This document shows positions 26,675 through 36,093 of a DNA stretch of 64,000 nt, in pieces; position 1 is the stretch's first letter; every line of letters begins with the position of its first letter. Both the position numbers and the translations under genes were made by a program. The notes under the pieces are model-generated. The model was not told where the DNA came from. It searched no databases and saw only the letters and a list, made by a program, of their open reading frames with translations. The DNA comes from CAZJQD01 sp964548165 [NCBI: uncultured bacterium] (lineage in GTDB: Bacteria; UBA8481): assembly GCA_964548165.1 (NCBI GenBank), contig CAZJQD010000014.1, positions 1 to 64,000 of the forward strand, read 5' to 3'.

Positions 26675-28252
26675 TCATTCTGCCGCGGTCTCCAGGGAGC
26701 GGCGCACGCGGAGGACCTCGCGGACCTGCAGGGCCGCCACGGCGCCCGCCACCACCGCTATCCCCGTCGAAGCGGCGACAACCAGGTACGGGGATGTCGG
26801 GACGATGAGCCACAGGACGAGCGAGGGGAGGAAGGACAGGGCCGTCCTCAGCGCGATGCCTCGGCTATGAACGCCATGCCGCCTGAGAAACCACAGCACG
26901 CCGACATAGAGGCAGACCGCGCCCATGGTGGTGCCGATTCCGGGCCCGTAGACGCCCACGAGGGGAACCAGGAGGATATCCAACCCCATGTTGACCACCA
27001 TCATCGCGGACACGATCAGGGCCGGCGTGATCGAATCCTCCCGCGCGGAATAGATGGGTCCCACGGGCGCCGCCATGAAGGTGACCATCGCTCCCGGCAG
27101 GAGCAGCAGCCAGATCGCCATGAGCGTCTCCACCTGGGCAGGACGGACGTACCAGAAGAAGAGCTGCGCCATCGCCGTGAAACCGAAGACGCTCGCCACG
27201 GCGGCTACGTAGGCCACCCACTGCATGCGATTCACGAGGAGATCCGTGAGATCGGAGCGATTCCGCATGATCAGAAGAACGGTGAAGGGATTGAAGACCG
27301 TGGTCAGCACGATGCAGATCTGCGTCAGCGCGCTGTAGAACTGGTAGGCCAGGAAGTAGGTCCCCACGTCGCTGAAGGACGTGTAATAGCGGATGACGAA
27401 GAGATCGCCCCAACCGACGATACCCAGGAGGGGGGACGTGACAAGGACGGGACGGCAGAAGCGCCAATAGCGCGCCAGGTGCTCGCGGTCTGGTCTCCAG
27501 GGCATCACCAGTCGTCGCATCCGGAACAAGGCGGCAAGCGAAAGCAGCACGGGGGGCACGAGGAAGGCGATGAGCGCATGGAGCGGGGTCACGCGATCGA
27601 GGAACCAGAGAAGCACCACGAGCCCCAGCACGAGCGTCTTCTCCACGGCGGTGTAGGCCGCCGTCAGGTCGCTCCTGCCGATCGCCGGCAACGCGTATTG
27701 GACGGTCTCGGAAAGGGTAAAGGAAAGGACATACACGAGGAGCAGGAAGACGGCGACCGAAGACCCTCCGATGTACGCGGCAATCCACGGCGCACCGGCC
27801 AGGGCGAAGAGCGCGCACACGGTCACGCTGGGAAGCAGCAGGATTGCTCGCGAAGAAAAGGTGGTATTGAGCCGCCCGGTCTCCAGAAATTCCTCGCGGC
27901 CGTATCGCGTCAGGGCCGCGCTCGTCCAGCAGACAAAGAAGGTGTATCCCCACTGGGCGATGGCCAACATGAGCCCCCATCGGCCGAAGCCGGCGGCGTC
28001 GAATATCTTTGCGAGGACAAGCGACGTCAGGAACTGCGCTCCCATGCCCCATATCCTCAGCGGAATCATGATCGCTGATTGGCGAACCGTCCGGACCGCC
28101 TCCCCCTGGATCCCCACCGCGGGTTCAAGGGGGGCAGGCTCACCCTTGGCCCGCGCCTCGGAAGATGGAAGATCGGCGGCCGCGCTCACTCCGCCATTAT
28201 CGAAGGACGCGCGTCCACCGACAAGCTGCGTCTGGAAGGGTCTGCTCCCCAC
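26675..28252 (-). CDS. Polysaccharide flippase (Wzx-like, MATE/MVF superfamily)
   Basis: 525 residues with 12-14 membrane helices. AVRTVRQSAIMIPLRIWGMG and FGRWGLMLAIAQWGYTFF match the start of Wzx proteins, and the pairing of short loops continues to VREVLRVRRSLE at the end. It would flip lipid-linked repeat units from cytoplasm to periplasm. The GTG start at 28252 gives a 60-residue soluble lead; an internal ATG near 28069 is possible. It lies 141 bp from the aminotransferase start, with no gene between. Confidence 0.88.
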   Translation of the reverse strand: MGSRPFQTQLVGGRASFDNGGVSAAADLPSSEARAKGEPAPLEPAVGIQGEAVRTVRQSAIMIPLRIWGMGAQFLTSLVLAKIFDAAGFGRWGLMLAIAQWGYTFFVCWTSAALTRYGREEFLETGRLNTTFSSRAILLLPSVTVCALFALAGAPWIAAYIGGSSVAVFLLLVYVLSFTLSETVQYALPAIGRSDLTAAYTAVEKTLVLGLVVLLWFLDRVTPLHALIAFLVPPVLLSLAALFRMRRLVMPWRPDREHLARYWRFCRPVLVTSPLLGIVGWGDLFVIRYYTSFSDVGTYFLAYQFYSALTQICIVLTTVFNPFTVLLIMRNRSDLTDLLVNRMQWVAYVAAVASVFGFTAMAQLFFWYVRPAQVETLMAIWLLLLPGAMVTFMAAPVGPIYSAREDSITPALIVSAMMVVNMGLDILLVPLVGVYGPGIGTTMGAVCLYVGVLWFLRRHGVHSRGIALRTALSFLPSLVLWLIVPTSPYLVVAASTGIAVVAGAVAALQVREVLRVRRSLETAAE

Positions 28253-28338
28253 CAGGGTACCGCCGGAAGGACAATGCTCCAGGGGGGGAACGAGTGCGTG
28301 GTTGCTCGTGCCGGAACCCCCGTGATAGGATCGCCCGC

Positions 28339-29283
28339 ATGACTTTGCCGCAATGTCCCTTCCTTTCGGTCTGCACCCCGGCTTACAGGGAATCGCTTAA
28401 CCTCCCCGTCTTCTACGAAGCCCTCAAGCAGGTCGGCGAGGAACAGGGCTGGACATGGGAATGGATCATCGCGGACGATCATTCCCCGGACAATACCTTC
28501 GAGGTGATCCAGGAACTGGCCCGCAAGGATCCCCGGGTTCGCGGAATCCGATTTTCCACCAATTGCGGCGCCCACCTGGCCATGCTGGCCGCGCTCGAAC
28601 ATTCCAGCGGACAGTGCATCGCGCTCCTGGCGTCGGACATGCAGGATCACCCGAACTTCATCCCCACGCTGGTCGAGGAATACAAGAAGGGAACGGCGAT
28701 CGTCTGGGCGTACCGCGGAAAGCGCTACGGCGAGAAGCTGACGAACATCATCTTTTCCCGCGTGTACTACTTCTTCATCCGTCGGTTTGAAGGTCTCACG
28801 CACATGCCGCCGACGGGATGCGATTTCCTGGTCCTGGACCGCAAGGTCGCGGACGCGCTCAAGCGGCACTCGGAGCGCAACGTGAGCTTGTATCTCACGA
28901 TCATGCGGCTCGGCTTCACGCAGAAGTTCATTCTCTACGACAAGCTGGCGCGCATGTATGGCGAGACGGGATGGAGCTTCGGGAAGAAGGTCAAGATCAT
29001 CGCCGACTCCTTCATACCCTTTTCGCGATTCCCCGCGCACGGCATGACCTGGATCGGGGTCTTCACGCTCGCTGCCGGGGCACTCCTGGCCTTCTACTGC
29101 GCCGCGGAATGCGTCCTTGGGACCTGCACCAACCGGCCGCTCATCCCCGCCATTCTGCTCCTGCTGGGTGGCGCACAGATGATCATGCTGGGAATCACCG
29201 CATCCGTGGTCTGGCGCGTCCTGGACGAGGTCCTCAAGCGCCCCCGCTACGTGGTCGAGGCGGATACCGCTCCGTCGGCCTGA
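28339..29283 (+). CDS. Glycosyltransferase family 2 with C-terminal membrane helices (DPM1/GtrB-like)
   Basis: About 314 residues. FLSVCTPAYRESLNLPVFY, WIIADDHSPDNTFEVI and ALLASDMQDHP (DxD-type) form the GT2 core. PPTGCDFLVLDRKVADAL and the GETGWSFGKKVK motif are typical of the GtrB/DPM1 group, and two C-terminal helices anchor it. It makes a polyprenyl-phosphate sugar or adds a sugar at the membrane. A TAGGAT box ends 8 bp before the ATG at 28339, suggesting a very short leader. It diverges from the flippase. Confidence 0.92.
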   Translation: MTLPQCPFLSVCTPAYRESLNLPVFYEALKQVGEEQGWTWEWIIADDHSPDNTFEVIQELARKDPRVRGIRFSTNCGAHLAMLAALEHSSGQCIALLASDMQDHPNFIPTLVEEYKKGTAIVWAYRGKRYGEKLTNIIFSRVYYFFIRRFEGLTHMPPTGCDFLVLDRKVADALKRHSERNVSLYLTIMRLGFTQKFILYDKLARMYGETGWSFGKKVKIIADSFIPFSRFPAHGMTWIGVFTLAAGALLAFYCAAECVLGTCTNRPLIPAILLLLGGAQMIMLGITASVVWRVLDEVLKRPRYVVEADTAPSA

Positions 29284-29316
29284 TCGTCGGGCGACTCCCC
29301 CGCGCGGCCCCGCTCT

Positions 29317-30543
29317 CTACTGGTACGGCGGCCGAGCCCCCTGGATGAGCGCCTCGTAGTAGTGGATGTGGGCGTCCATGACGACGCGAGCCCGGTGCGT
29401 GTTCCACGCAAACTCTCGAGCTGCGGATCCGAGTCGCCGACCCAGCTCCGGGTCGTCGAGCACCTGGCATATCCGGTCCGCGTACGTGACGATGTCGCCA
29501 AAGGGGATGAGATACCCCGTAACCCCGTCCTTGACGAACTGCGAGTGCCAGCAGGTATCATAGGCCACGATCGGACACTCGGCACAGCCGGCCTCGATGA
29601 GGGCCAGCCCGGCCAGGACGGCAACATACGCGTCGAGGGTCGGGAGTACCTTCCAGACCTCGTCATTGGGCATGAATCCACTGCAGATGATGCGGCTTCC
29701 GGCCGATCCCGGGCGGTCGCCGAAGCCCGACTTCCGGATTTCTTCCTCGATCCAGGCCCGATCAGGCCCATCCCCGATCAGGAGGCAGGTCACATCGTCA
29801 CGGCGCTTGCAGATCTCGATGTAGATGTTGAGCAGGTGATCCGAGTACTTCCGGCGATCGATCCTACCCGTGTAGGCGATCAACTTGTCCGTGGGCCGGC
29901 AGCGCCAATCCTTGGTTGGCGCGGCGCGCTCGGAGGGTGGCACGAAATTGCGGTCGTCACAGCCGACGCAAAGCGCGACGATCCGCTTCGGGTCGGCCCC
30001 GTGAGCCAGGGCAAAGGGGCGGTTCGTGGCAGCCATCTGGTTCACCATGTCGACGCTTGAGAACGTGATCCAGGCCAGGAGGTTCTCGAGCCATCGGAAC
30101 TTCAAGGCCGGGTTGATCAGCTTGCCCGTCTCCTTGTAGATCACGTCGTACTGCCCCTGGATGCCAGCGACCACGGGGCGGCCGGTGAGACGCGCGGCCA
30201 GGAGGGCCAGGACTCCGCCGACATACGGATCAACCGTCACCACGATGTCGATGGATTCGGTCCGAATCAGTCTCACGGCATACCACAGGCATCGCCAGGC
30301 GCATGCCACGTGGCCCCAGAAACCCGAGCCCTTGTTGAACGAGTGCACGCTGCAGCGATCGAGCGGCCTGTGAACCGTCTCCTCCGTGTCAAAAGCGAAA
30401 ATGTAATGAAGGTGCTCCAGATACTCGGGGCCCAGGTCGGCACCCGGGCGCTGCAACGAGTTGATCGACCCCTTCTTGACCAGCAAGTGATACTGGCAAG
30501 GGTCGAACATCAACATGCGTCGCCTGGGGGATGTTCCTGTCAT
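29317..30543 (-). CDS. Glycosyltransferase family 4 (GT-B fold)
   Basis: 408 residues. The N half has IVVTVDPYVGGVLALLAARL and PVVAGIQGQYDVIY, as in GT4 acceptor domains. The C half has KLIAYTGRIDRRKYSDHLL, CLLIGDGPDRAWIEEE and CSGFMPNDEVWKVLPTLD. ALIEAGCAECPIVAYDT replaces the common EAMACGxPVV with Glu retained, so the donor site looks usable. It adds a sugar to the growing surface glycan. An internal ATG at 30516 is an alternative start. Convergent with the GT2 gene (33 bp). Confidence 0.9.
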   Translation of the reverse strand: MTGTSPRRRMLMFDPCQYHLLVKKGSINSLQRPGADLGPEYLEHLHYIFAFDTEETVHRPLDRCSVHSFNKGSGFWGHVACAWRCLWYAVRLIRTESIDIVVTVDPYVGGVLALLAARLTGRPVVAGIQGQYDVIYKETGKLINPALKFRWLENLLAWITFSSVDMVNQMAATNRPFALAHGADPKRIVALCVGCDDRNFVPPSERAAPTKDWRCRPTDKLIAYTGRIDRRKYSDHLLNIYIEICKRRDDVTCLLIGDGPDRAWIEEEIRKSGFGDRPGSAGSRIICSGFMPNDEVWKVLPTLDAYVAVLAGLALIEAGCAECPIVAYDTCWHSQFVKDGVTGYLIPFGDIVTYADRICQVLDDPELGRRLGSAAREFAWNTHRARVVMDAHIHYYEALIQGARPPYQ

Positions 30544-30592
30544 GGGAACGAGGATACTAGACTATGGGATCGCGGGGAGAAACCATCGCAGC

Positions 30593-32137
30593 TTAGCTCC
30601 CGCCCACGTGCGCCGCGGACTTGATGTCATACCAGCCCTCGCTCGTGTACGACTCCTTGCCCTTGACCTTGATGAGGCGCCGAAGCCCGGTCATGGCGGC
30701 GTTCTGGAACTGCTCGAAGGAACGGATGCTCTTGAGCATCCTCAGGAGAATGCGAGGGCGCAGGTAGAACCGGCGATTGGCCTCGGCTATCTTCTCCTGG
30801 ACCCGCTTGATGCCGACAGAGGTGACGTCGACCGGCGCGTCGAGGTAGGCGTCGAAAAGGGAGAAGTCCAGGGTATCCATGTCCACCACGCCATCCTTGA
30901 CGAGGTTATTGAAGATCTCGGTTCCCGGCAGGGCGTTGCACCATCCCAGGCCGATACGCGCCAGAGGCATCTCGAGAAGGAACTTCACGGTCGCTTCCAT
31001 CTCCTCCTCGGTCTCCGTCGGGATCCCGAGGAACGCGTAACCGACGACATCGATGTCCGTGTGCTCGGCGATGAGCAGGAGCTTCTCGCGCATGATCTGG
31101 TGCGTGATTCCGCGCTTGAGCGATTTCAAGAGCCGCGGCGTGGCGGTCTCGATGCCGACCGCGAACGAGTAGAAGCCAGCGCGCTCCATGATCTTCAGGA
31201 GCGGCGGTGTCAGGGAATTGAGTCGAACGCCATTGGGGAGCGCGAACTTCCAATTGTGACCACGATGCAGGATCTCTTCGCAGAACGAAATCGCATACTT
31301 GTTGTTCAGGGTGAAATTGTCGTCCTCGATATGGAACTCGGAAACACCAAAATCGCGGTGCAACCACTCCATCTCCTCGATCACGTGCCCGACCGATCGC
31401 TCGCGTATCGGATAACCCGTCACCAGGTGCGCGCCGCAGTACGTGCAGTGGTAGGGGCAACCGCGGGTGGCGAATACGGGAGCGGTAAGGGATTCCCGCG
31501 AAACGACTCCGTGCGGCATGTGCGGGTACGTATTCGGAGCGATGTCTCCCCAGGCTGGGAACCCCAGTTCATCCAGGACCGGTTCGAAATATTGGGCGTT
31601 GGAGCGTTGCCCGCCATTTTCTCTCCAGGAGAGCGCGGGGATCTGGACCAGGTTGTCGCTGGCATTGTTATTTTCAATATGCTGGCAGAGCTTGAGGAAG
31701 GCGACCTCGCCCTCGCCCTTGATCGTGTAATCGACGTGTTCGAGCTTCTTGAGCGTGTGCTCGGGAAGCGCGGACACGTGTGCGCCGCCTGCAACGATGG
31801 TGGTGCGGGGGTACTTGTTCTTGATCGCCTGCGTCAGGCGAGCGACCATCGGGACGTCGCGCGAGAACATCATGAAACCGACGACCTGGTATTCCTCGGA
31901 GAGGATTTCCTGCAACCAGGAGGCCTCTGAACGCTCCTTGAGCCTCAGGCAATCGAGGACCTTGACGCTGTAACCGGCCTTCGATCGCAGGTAGCCCGCG
32001 AGCCACGCCAGGCCAAGCGACGGGATGCGCGTGAGCGTGAACTGGTTCGGAGGGACGATGAGCAGGACCTTGAAGCGGTCCCGAAGTGCGATTTCCCGGG
32101 ATGTTCCGGATGTGTTAGCCAACGTTGCCGTGCTCAT
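30593..32137 (-). CDS. B12-binding radical SAM enzyme
   Basis: About 514 residues. An N-terminal cobalamin-binding fold (KVLLIVPPNQFTLTRIPSLG, VVGFMMFSRDVPMVARL, IVAGGAHVSALPE) precedes the radical SAM core with RGCPYHCTYCGAH (CxxxCxxC for the 4Fe-4S cluster), IEDDNFTLN and VGIETATPRLLKSLKRG. The cobalamin domain lacks an obvious DxHxxG, as in most class B members. Known relatives methylate unactivated carbons or rearrange substrates in glycan, lipid and natural-product paths. GAGGAGG six bases before the ATG sets the start. It ends the glycan island. Confidence 0.92.
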   Translation of the reverse strand: MSTATLANTSGTSREIALRDRFKVLLIVPPNQFTLTRIPSLGLAWLAGYLRSKAGYSVKVLDCLRLKERSEASWLQEILSEEYQVVGFMMFSRDVPMVARLTQAIKNKYPRTTIVAGGAHVSALPEHTLKKLEHVDYTIKGEGEVAFLKLCQHIENNNASDNLVQIPALSWRENGGQRSNAQYFEPVLDELGFPAWGDIAPNTYPHMPHGVVSRESLTAPVFATRGCPYHCTYCGAHLVTGYPIRERSVGHVIEEMEWLHRDFGVSEFHIEDDNFTLNNKYAISFCEEILHRGHNWKFALPNGVRLNSLTPPLLKIMERAGFYSFAVGIETATPRLLKSLKRGITHQIMREKLLLIAEHTDIDVVGYAFLGIPTETEEEMEATVKFLLEMPLARIGLGWCNALPGTEIFNNLVKDGVVDMDTLDFSLFDAYLDAPVDVTSVGIKRVQEKIAEANRRFYLRPRILLRMLKSIRSFEQFQNAAMTGLRRLIKVKGKESYTSEGWYDIKSAAHVGGS

Positions 32138-32177
32138 ACCGCCTCCTCGAGGCCCAAGGGGAAATAATCGAAGACGC

Positions 32178-32206
32178 ATTTTCTCCGACGCTGCCGGCGA
32201 AGTCAA
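32178..32206 (-). promoter_or_regulatory. Predicted promoter of the radical SAM gene
   Basis: On the minus strand TTGACT (32206-32201) and GAAAAT (32183-32178) are spaced by 17 bp, giving a leader of about 34 nt. The same -10 form occurs in the promoter at 39133. Confidence 0.5.
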
Positions 32207-32505
32207 ACCGGATATTGAACTAAATTTGTACTATATGACTCCCGTTCGCCGCGCCTGGGTGCGTGGGAACGGCACGGTGAGCTCCACGGCACGCGGCGCC
32301 GAGAAAAAACCTGGGGCATGCACCCCATGTTGCGCCGGTACGCGGCCGCCTATAATCATGAACGGCGGGCGGAAGAACCTGTCGCGACAGGAACGATTGC
32401 CGGCCAAGGTATCCGGAGCGGGATTCCTAAGGTCGCCCTCCGGCCTGAACCCACCTGGAAAGGGCCTTCGGTCGGCCTTAGGAAACCAGCTGTTCAGCAT
32501 CCTGC
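32207..32505. other. Divergent intergenic region, no further gene seen
   Basis: Between the radical SAM and DUF4139 genes (368 bp overall), the part beyond the minus-strand promoter has an AT-rich patch near 32210-32240 and otherwise ordinary GC-rich sequence. I find no supported gene, repeat or terminator. Confidence 0.5.
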
Positions 32506-33993
32506 ATGCGAAAGGTACTCCCCATGATCATGGAAGCCCTGGCACTCAGCCTCCTCGCGGTCGCGACGCCGATCGAGATCACCGATGTCGCCCTCTTCAA
32601 GAACGGCACCGGCTACTTCACGGCAAGGGGGCAGTTCAACCCCTCGGATACCGAGTTCATCGTCAGCCCTCCCCCGCCGGCCATCCACGGCACCACCTGG
32701 TTGACGTCTTCCCTCGGCCCGGTCCGGATGATCGCATCCGTCGACACGAGCTGGCGTCCCGCGCGCACCTTCGAGGAACTTCTCAGGGCCAACGTCGGCA
32801 GGAACCTGGAACTGCGCCTGGACGCGCCGAACGGTCCCCTCTCGTGGTTCGGCCGGCTCCACGGCATCTCCGGCGACATGGTCTCGATCGACGCTCGCAC
32901 CGTCTCGCTCCGCCACGTCCGCGAAGTCGCCGGCGACGATCTCGACACGCGCGTCCCTGAACCCGAACCGCGCCTTTCGCTCCGCTACCAGACCACCGAG
33001 GCCGCGCCGTTCACGCTCTCCTGGCTCCAGCGCGGGATCACGTGGGCCCCCGCCTACGCGCTCGACATCGCGTCGAGTCCCGGCACGCTGCGCCTCGCCG
33101 CAACCATCTTCAACGAGGCCCGGGATCTCGTGAATGCCCGCGTCAGCTTTGTCAGCGGCTATCCCAACATCGCCTTCGCCGACGTCCTCTCGCCCCTCTC
33201 GATGGGAACCAACCTCCAGGCGTTCCTCAACGCGATGGGCGGACACTCCCAGGCCGCCGCGTCCCCGATGTCGCAGATGATGATGAACGCGCCGATGGAG
33301 CGATTCGCCGCGGCAAGCGACTACTCCTCGGCGGCGCCGACGACGGCCCAGGTCGAGGACCTCTTCTACTACACCCAGCCCGGCATCAGCGTCGCGAAGG
33401 GCGCGCGCCTGAACCTCGAGATCCTGGCGGCTCCGGCCGCCTTCACGCACGTCTACACCTGGAACGTTCGACCCGATAACCCGTGGAACCCGTACCGGCC
33501 CCAGGCCACCGAGCCGGACGAGGAGATCTGGCATCTCCTCCGCTTCACCAACCGGTCCGAACAACCGCTCACGACCGGTCCCATCCTCCTGACCTCGAAC
33601 GATCGCATCGTCGCGCAGGACGTCTTGAAGTACACGCCGCGCGGCGCCGAGGCCGAAGTGCGGATCACGAAGGCCGTGGACCTCGCCGCGGATGCCGAGG
33701 AGATCGAGGTCAGTCGCGAGGCCGGCGCGCGCCGCTACCGCAACGTCTCCTATGACCTCGTCGTCGTCGAGGGCACGCTCACGATCGAGTCCTTCAAGGC
33801 GGAGACCGTCACGGTCGAGATCACCAGGGAGATCGAGGGCGACGTCGTCCTCTCCGAGGGAAACCCGGAGGTCGTCAAGCTCGCAGAGGATCTCCGCGCG
33901 GTCAATCCGAGGTCACGCCTGAAGTGGACCCTGGTCCTGCCGCCCGGCCGGGAAGTGGCGCTCCGGTACCGCTACCGTATCTACGTGCAGTAG
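32506..33993 (+). CDS. DUF4139-domain protein, probably secreted
   Basis: 495 residues (489 if the ATG at 32524 is used, which has AAAGG upstream). Starting at 32506, MRK plus ALALSLLAVATP makes a fair signal peptide. IEITDVALFKNGTGYFTARGQF corresponds to the first strand of DUF4139 proteins. The core includes RYQTTEAAPFTLSWLQRGITWAPAYALDI, TIFNEARDLVNARVSFVSGYPN, VYTWNVRP and RNVSYDLVVVEGTLTIESF, and it ends with a strand-rich RLKWTLVLPPGREVALRYRYRI. A Met-rich patch (MSQMMMNAPMERF) lies mid-protein. A distant relative of the protein at 14859; no coiled coil here. Function unknown. Confidence 0.82.
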   Translation: MRKVLPMIMEALALSLLAVATPIEITDVALFKNGTGYFTARGQFNPSDTEFIVSPPPPAIHGTTWLTSSLGPVRMIASVDTSWRPARTFEELLRANVGRNLELRLDAPNGPLSWFGRLHGISGDMVSIDARTVSLRHVREVAGDDLDTRVPEPEPRLSLRYQTTEAAPFTLSWLQRGITWAPAYALDIASSPGTLRLAATIFNEARDLVNARVSFVSGYPNIAFADVLSPLSMGTNLQAFLNAMGGHSQAAASPMSQMMMNAPMERFAAASDYSSAAPTTAQVEDLFYYTQPGISVAKGARLNLEILAAPAAFTHVYTWNVRPDNPWNPYRPQATEPDEEIWHLLRFTNRSEQPLTTGPILLTSNDRIVAQDVLKYTPRGAEAEVRITKAVDLAADAEEIEVSREAGARRYRNVSYDLVVVEGTLTIESFKAETVTVEITREIEGDVVLSEGNPEVVKLAEDLRAVNPRSRLKWTLVLPPGREVALRYRYRIYVQ

Positions 33994-34055
33994 ACGCCGC
34001 AGGGGCCACTCACCCGAAATCGCACCTGCCCCCCGCGAAATCGCCTCCTTCGGCA

Positions 34056-34085
34056 TTGCCGCAGGCGCCGGCCGCTTGCTACAAT
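34056..34085 (+). promoter_or_regulatory. Predicted promoter of the aldehyde dehydrogenase gene
   Basis: TTGCCG and TACAAT (5/6 match) spaced 18 bp; leader about 29 nt to the ATG at 34121. Confidence 0.5.
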
Positions 34086-34120
34086 CCGCAGCTTCGGTAT
34101 CTTCACGCGGAGGTCGTCTC

Positions 34121-35590
34121 ATGGCGCACCAGGGTTCTTACATCAACGGCAAGTGGTCCATCGGCAAGGGCAAGGTTCTTCGGAACGTCAACCCGGCCAA
34201 CCTCGACGAGGTCGTCACGGAGTTCCCGACGTCCCAAAAGGCCGACGCCTTGGCCGCGCTCGCCGCCGCCGAGGAAGCCTGGCCGAAGTGGAAGGCCATC
34301 CCCTCGCCCGAGCGCGGACGCTACCTCGCCCGCGCCGCCGCCATCGCCCGCACCCGCGTCGACGAGATCGCCACGATCCTGACGAGGGAGGAAGGAAAGA
34401 TCCTCGCCGAGGCCCGCGGCGAAGTGATGAAGGGGATCAACGTCCTCGAGTTCTGCAGCGGCGAGGGCTTCCGCATCGGCGGCCGCGTCCTCCCGTCGGA
34501 GGTCGCCAACACGACGACCTACACGCTCCGCCAGCCCATCGGCGTCGCCGGCATCATCACGCCCTGGAACTTCCCGTGGGCCATCCCCTGCTGGAAGATC
34601 GCGCCCGCGCTCGTCGCCGGCTGCACCGTCGTCTTCAAGCCCGCGTCGCTCACGCCGCTCACCGCGTCGTACCTCGTCGAGATCCTCGAGGAGGCCGGGC
34701 TTCCGGCCGGAGTCCTCAACATGGTCGTCGGCGGCGGCGCCGAGATCGGCGACACGATCGTCGATCACCCGGCCACGAAGGTCCTCTCGTTCACGGGCTC
34801 CAACTCCGTCGGCGCCCGCCTCTACACCAATGCCTCCAAGAAGCTCGCGAAGGTCACCTGCGAGATGGGCGGCAAGAATCCCCTGGTCATCATGCCCGAC
34901 GCCGACCTCGAGAAGGCGGCCAAGGCCGTCGTCGCCGGCGGCTTTGGATCCACGGGACAACGCTGCACCGCCACATCCCGCGTCATCGTCCACAAGGACG
35001 TGAAGGCCAAGGTCTGCGAGATGCTCATCGACGCCGCGAAGAAGATGAAGATCGGCAACGGCCTCGACGCGGCCACCCAGATGGGACCCGCCGTCGACAA
35101 GGGCCAGTACGACACCGACCTCGAGTACATCGGGATCGCCAAGGGCGAAGGCGCGCGGCTCCTCGTCGGCGGCGGCAAGGACGAGAAGGCCGGCAACGGC
35201 TACTTCGTCCAGCCCACGCTCTTCGACAACGTGAAGCCCGAGATGCGGATCTTCCAGGAAGAGGTCTTCGGTCCCGTCGTCGCGGTCAGCGAGTTCTCGA
35301 CGTACGACGAGGCCATCAAGCTCGCCAACGCCGTCGCGTTCGGCCTGACGTCCTCGATCTTCACCGAGAGCGTCGTGACGGCGCAACGCTTCATCCAGGA
35401 TATCCACACCGGGATGACGCACGTCAACGAGCCCACCATCGGCGGCGAGGCCCAGCTCCCGTTCGGCGGCGTCGGCGCCACGGGCGTCGGGGAACGCGAG
35501 ATGGCGCAGGAAGGCGTCAACTTCTTCACTGAACTGAAGACCGTCTTCATCAACTACGCCCCCACGGGCGAGAGGTCGATGATCCGGTAG
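34121..35590 (+). CDS. NAD(P)-dependent aldehyde dehydrogenase (KGSADH/YcbD-like)
   Basis: 489 residues, a standard ALDH. ITPWNFPWAIPCWKIAPALVAGC holds the conserved Asn, SFTGSNSVG the cofactor turn, CEMGGKNPLVI the general-base Glu, and STGQRCTATSRVIVH the catalytic Cys. The QRCTATSR form occurs in 2,5-dioxovalerate (alpha-ketoglutarate semialdehyde) dehydrogenases of sugar-acid breakdown. EEVFGPVVAV and LPFGGVGATGVG follow. CGGAGG lies 8 bp before the ATG. No partner sugar-acid gene is adjacent, so the substrate assignment is tentative. Confidence 0.93.
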   Translation: MAHQGSYINGKWSIGKGKVLRNVNPANLDEVVTEFPTSQKADALAALAAAEEAWPKWKAIPSPERGRYLARAAAIARTRVDEIATILTREEGKILAEARGEVMKGINVLEFCSGEGFRIGGRVLPSEVANTTTYTLRQPIGVAGIITPWNFPWAIPCWKIAPALVAGCTVVFKPASLTPLTASYLVEILEEAGLPAGVLNMVVGGGAEIGDTIVDHPATKVLSFTGSNSVGARLYTNASKKLAKVTCEMGGKNPLVIMPDADLEKAAKAVVAGGFGSTGQRCTATSRVIVHKDVKAKVCEMLIDAAKKMKIGNGLDAATQMGPAVDKGQYDTDLEYIGIAKGEGARLLVGGGKDEKAGNGYFVQPTLFDNVKPEMRIFQEEVFGPVVAVSEFSTYDEAIKLANAVAFGLTSSIFTESVVTAQRFIQDIHTGMTHVNEPTIGGEAQLPFGGVGATGVGEREMAQEGVNFFTELKTVFINYAPTGERSMIR

Positions 35591-35607
35591 TCGACGAGTC
35601 GTCCGCG

Positions 35608-36090
35608 ATGAGCGAGACGATCTTCGAGCTTGAACACTGGCGATGTCGGACATTCGATGACTGTCCGTTACCGGGCTACCTCATCGTCGAGATGAAGGCT
35701 CCGGTCTCGAGGTTCTCGGCGCTCTCCGCGCCGGCCGCCGCCGAGCTTGGTTCCGCAATTAGCCTCGCCGCTTCCGCTATCGAGAGGGTCGTGAGGCCGG
35801 AGCGCGTCTACATTAGCCGGTGGGGCGAGGTGCTCGAGGACCTCCACGTGCACCTCTTCCCGAGAACGCGCTGGGTGCTCGAGTGCTACCGGCGGGCCTT
35901 TCCTGGCGGCAGTTCTCCCAGCGGCCCGGTGGATGTTCCTCCCAGCGGCCCGGTGGATGTCCCTCCCAGCGGCCCCCCTCTCTTCGAGTGGGCGCGCACG
36001 CGCTACGGCTCCGAGGAACTACCCGCCGATCCCCTCCTGGACGCACGGGCGGTCATTACCGCCCTCCGCGAGTTCGCCGCCGACCGCTGA
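35608..36090 (+). CDS. HIT-like (histidine triad superfamily) protein
   Basis: 160 residues. PGYLIVEMKAPVSRFSALSA and ERVYISRWGEVLEDLHVHLFPRT follow the HIT pattern of nucleotide-binding strand, helix and histidine motif. The triad reads HVHLFPR, with Arg where the third His would be in classical HIT hydrolases, so catalysis may differ. A three-unit PSGPVDVP repeat interrupts the protein before a conserved-looking end. It follows the aldehyde dehydrogenase by 17 bp and may share its mRNA. Family call is by motif only. Confidence 0.7.
   Translation: MSETIFELEHWRCRTFDDCPLPGYLIVEMKAPVSRFSALSAPAAAELGSAISLAASAIERVVRPERVYISRWGEVLEDLHVHLFPRTRWVLECYRRAFPGGSSPSGPVDVPPSGPVDVPPSGPPLFEWARTRYGSEELPADPLLDARAVITALREFAADR
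35917..35976. repeat. 24-bp tandem repeat (2.5 units) inside the HIT-like gene
   Basis: Two full units starting CCCAGCGGCCCGGTGGATGT plus half a third, in frame, encoding PSGPVDVP repeats. Confidence 0.9.
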
Positions 36091-36093
36091 CCC

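Noticed and set aside
25967-28078. A 703-codon plus-strand open frame
   Set aside because: Antisense to the aminotransferase and flippase; His/Arg/Gln-rich with no fold or ribosome site.
32210-32240. AT-rich patch considered as a plus-strand promoter for the DUF4139 gene
   Set aside because: No pair of boxes with 16-18 bp spacing on the plus strand; it lies over 260 bp from the start.
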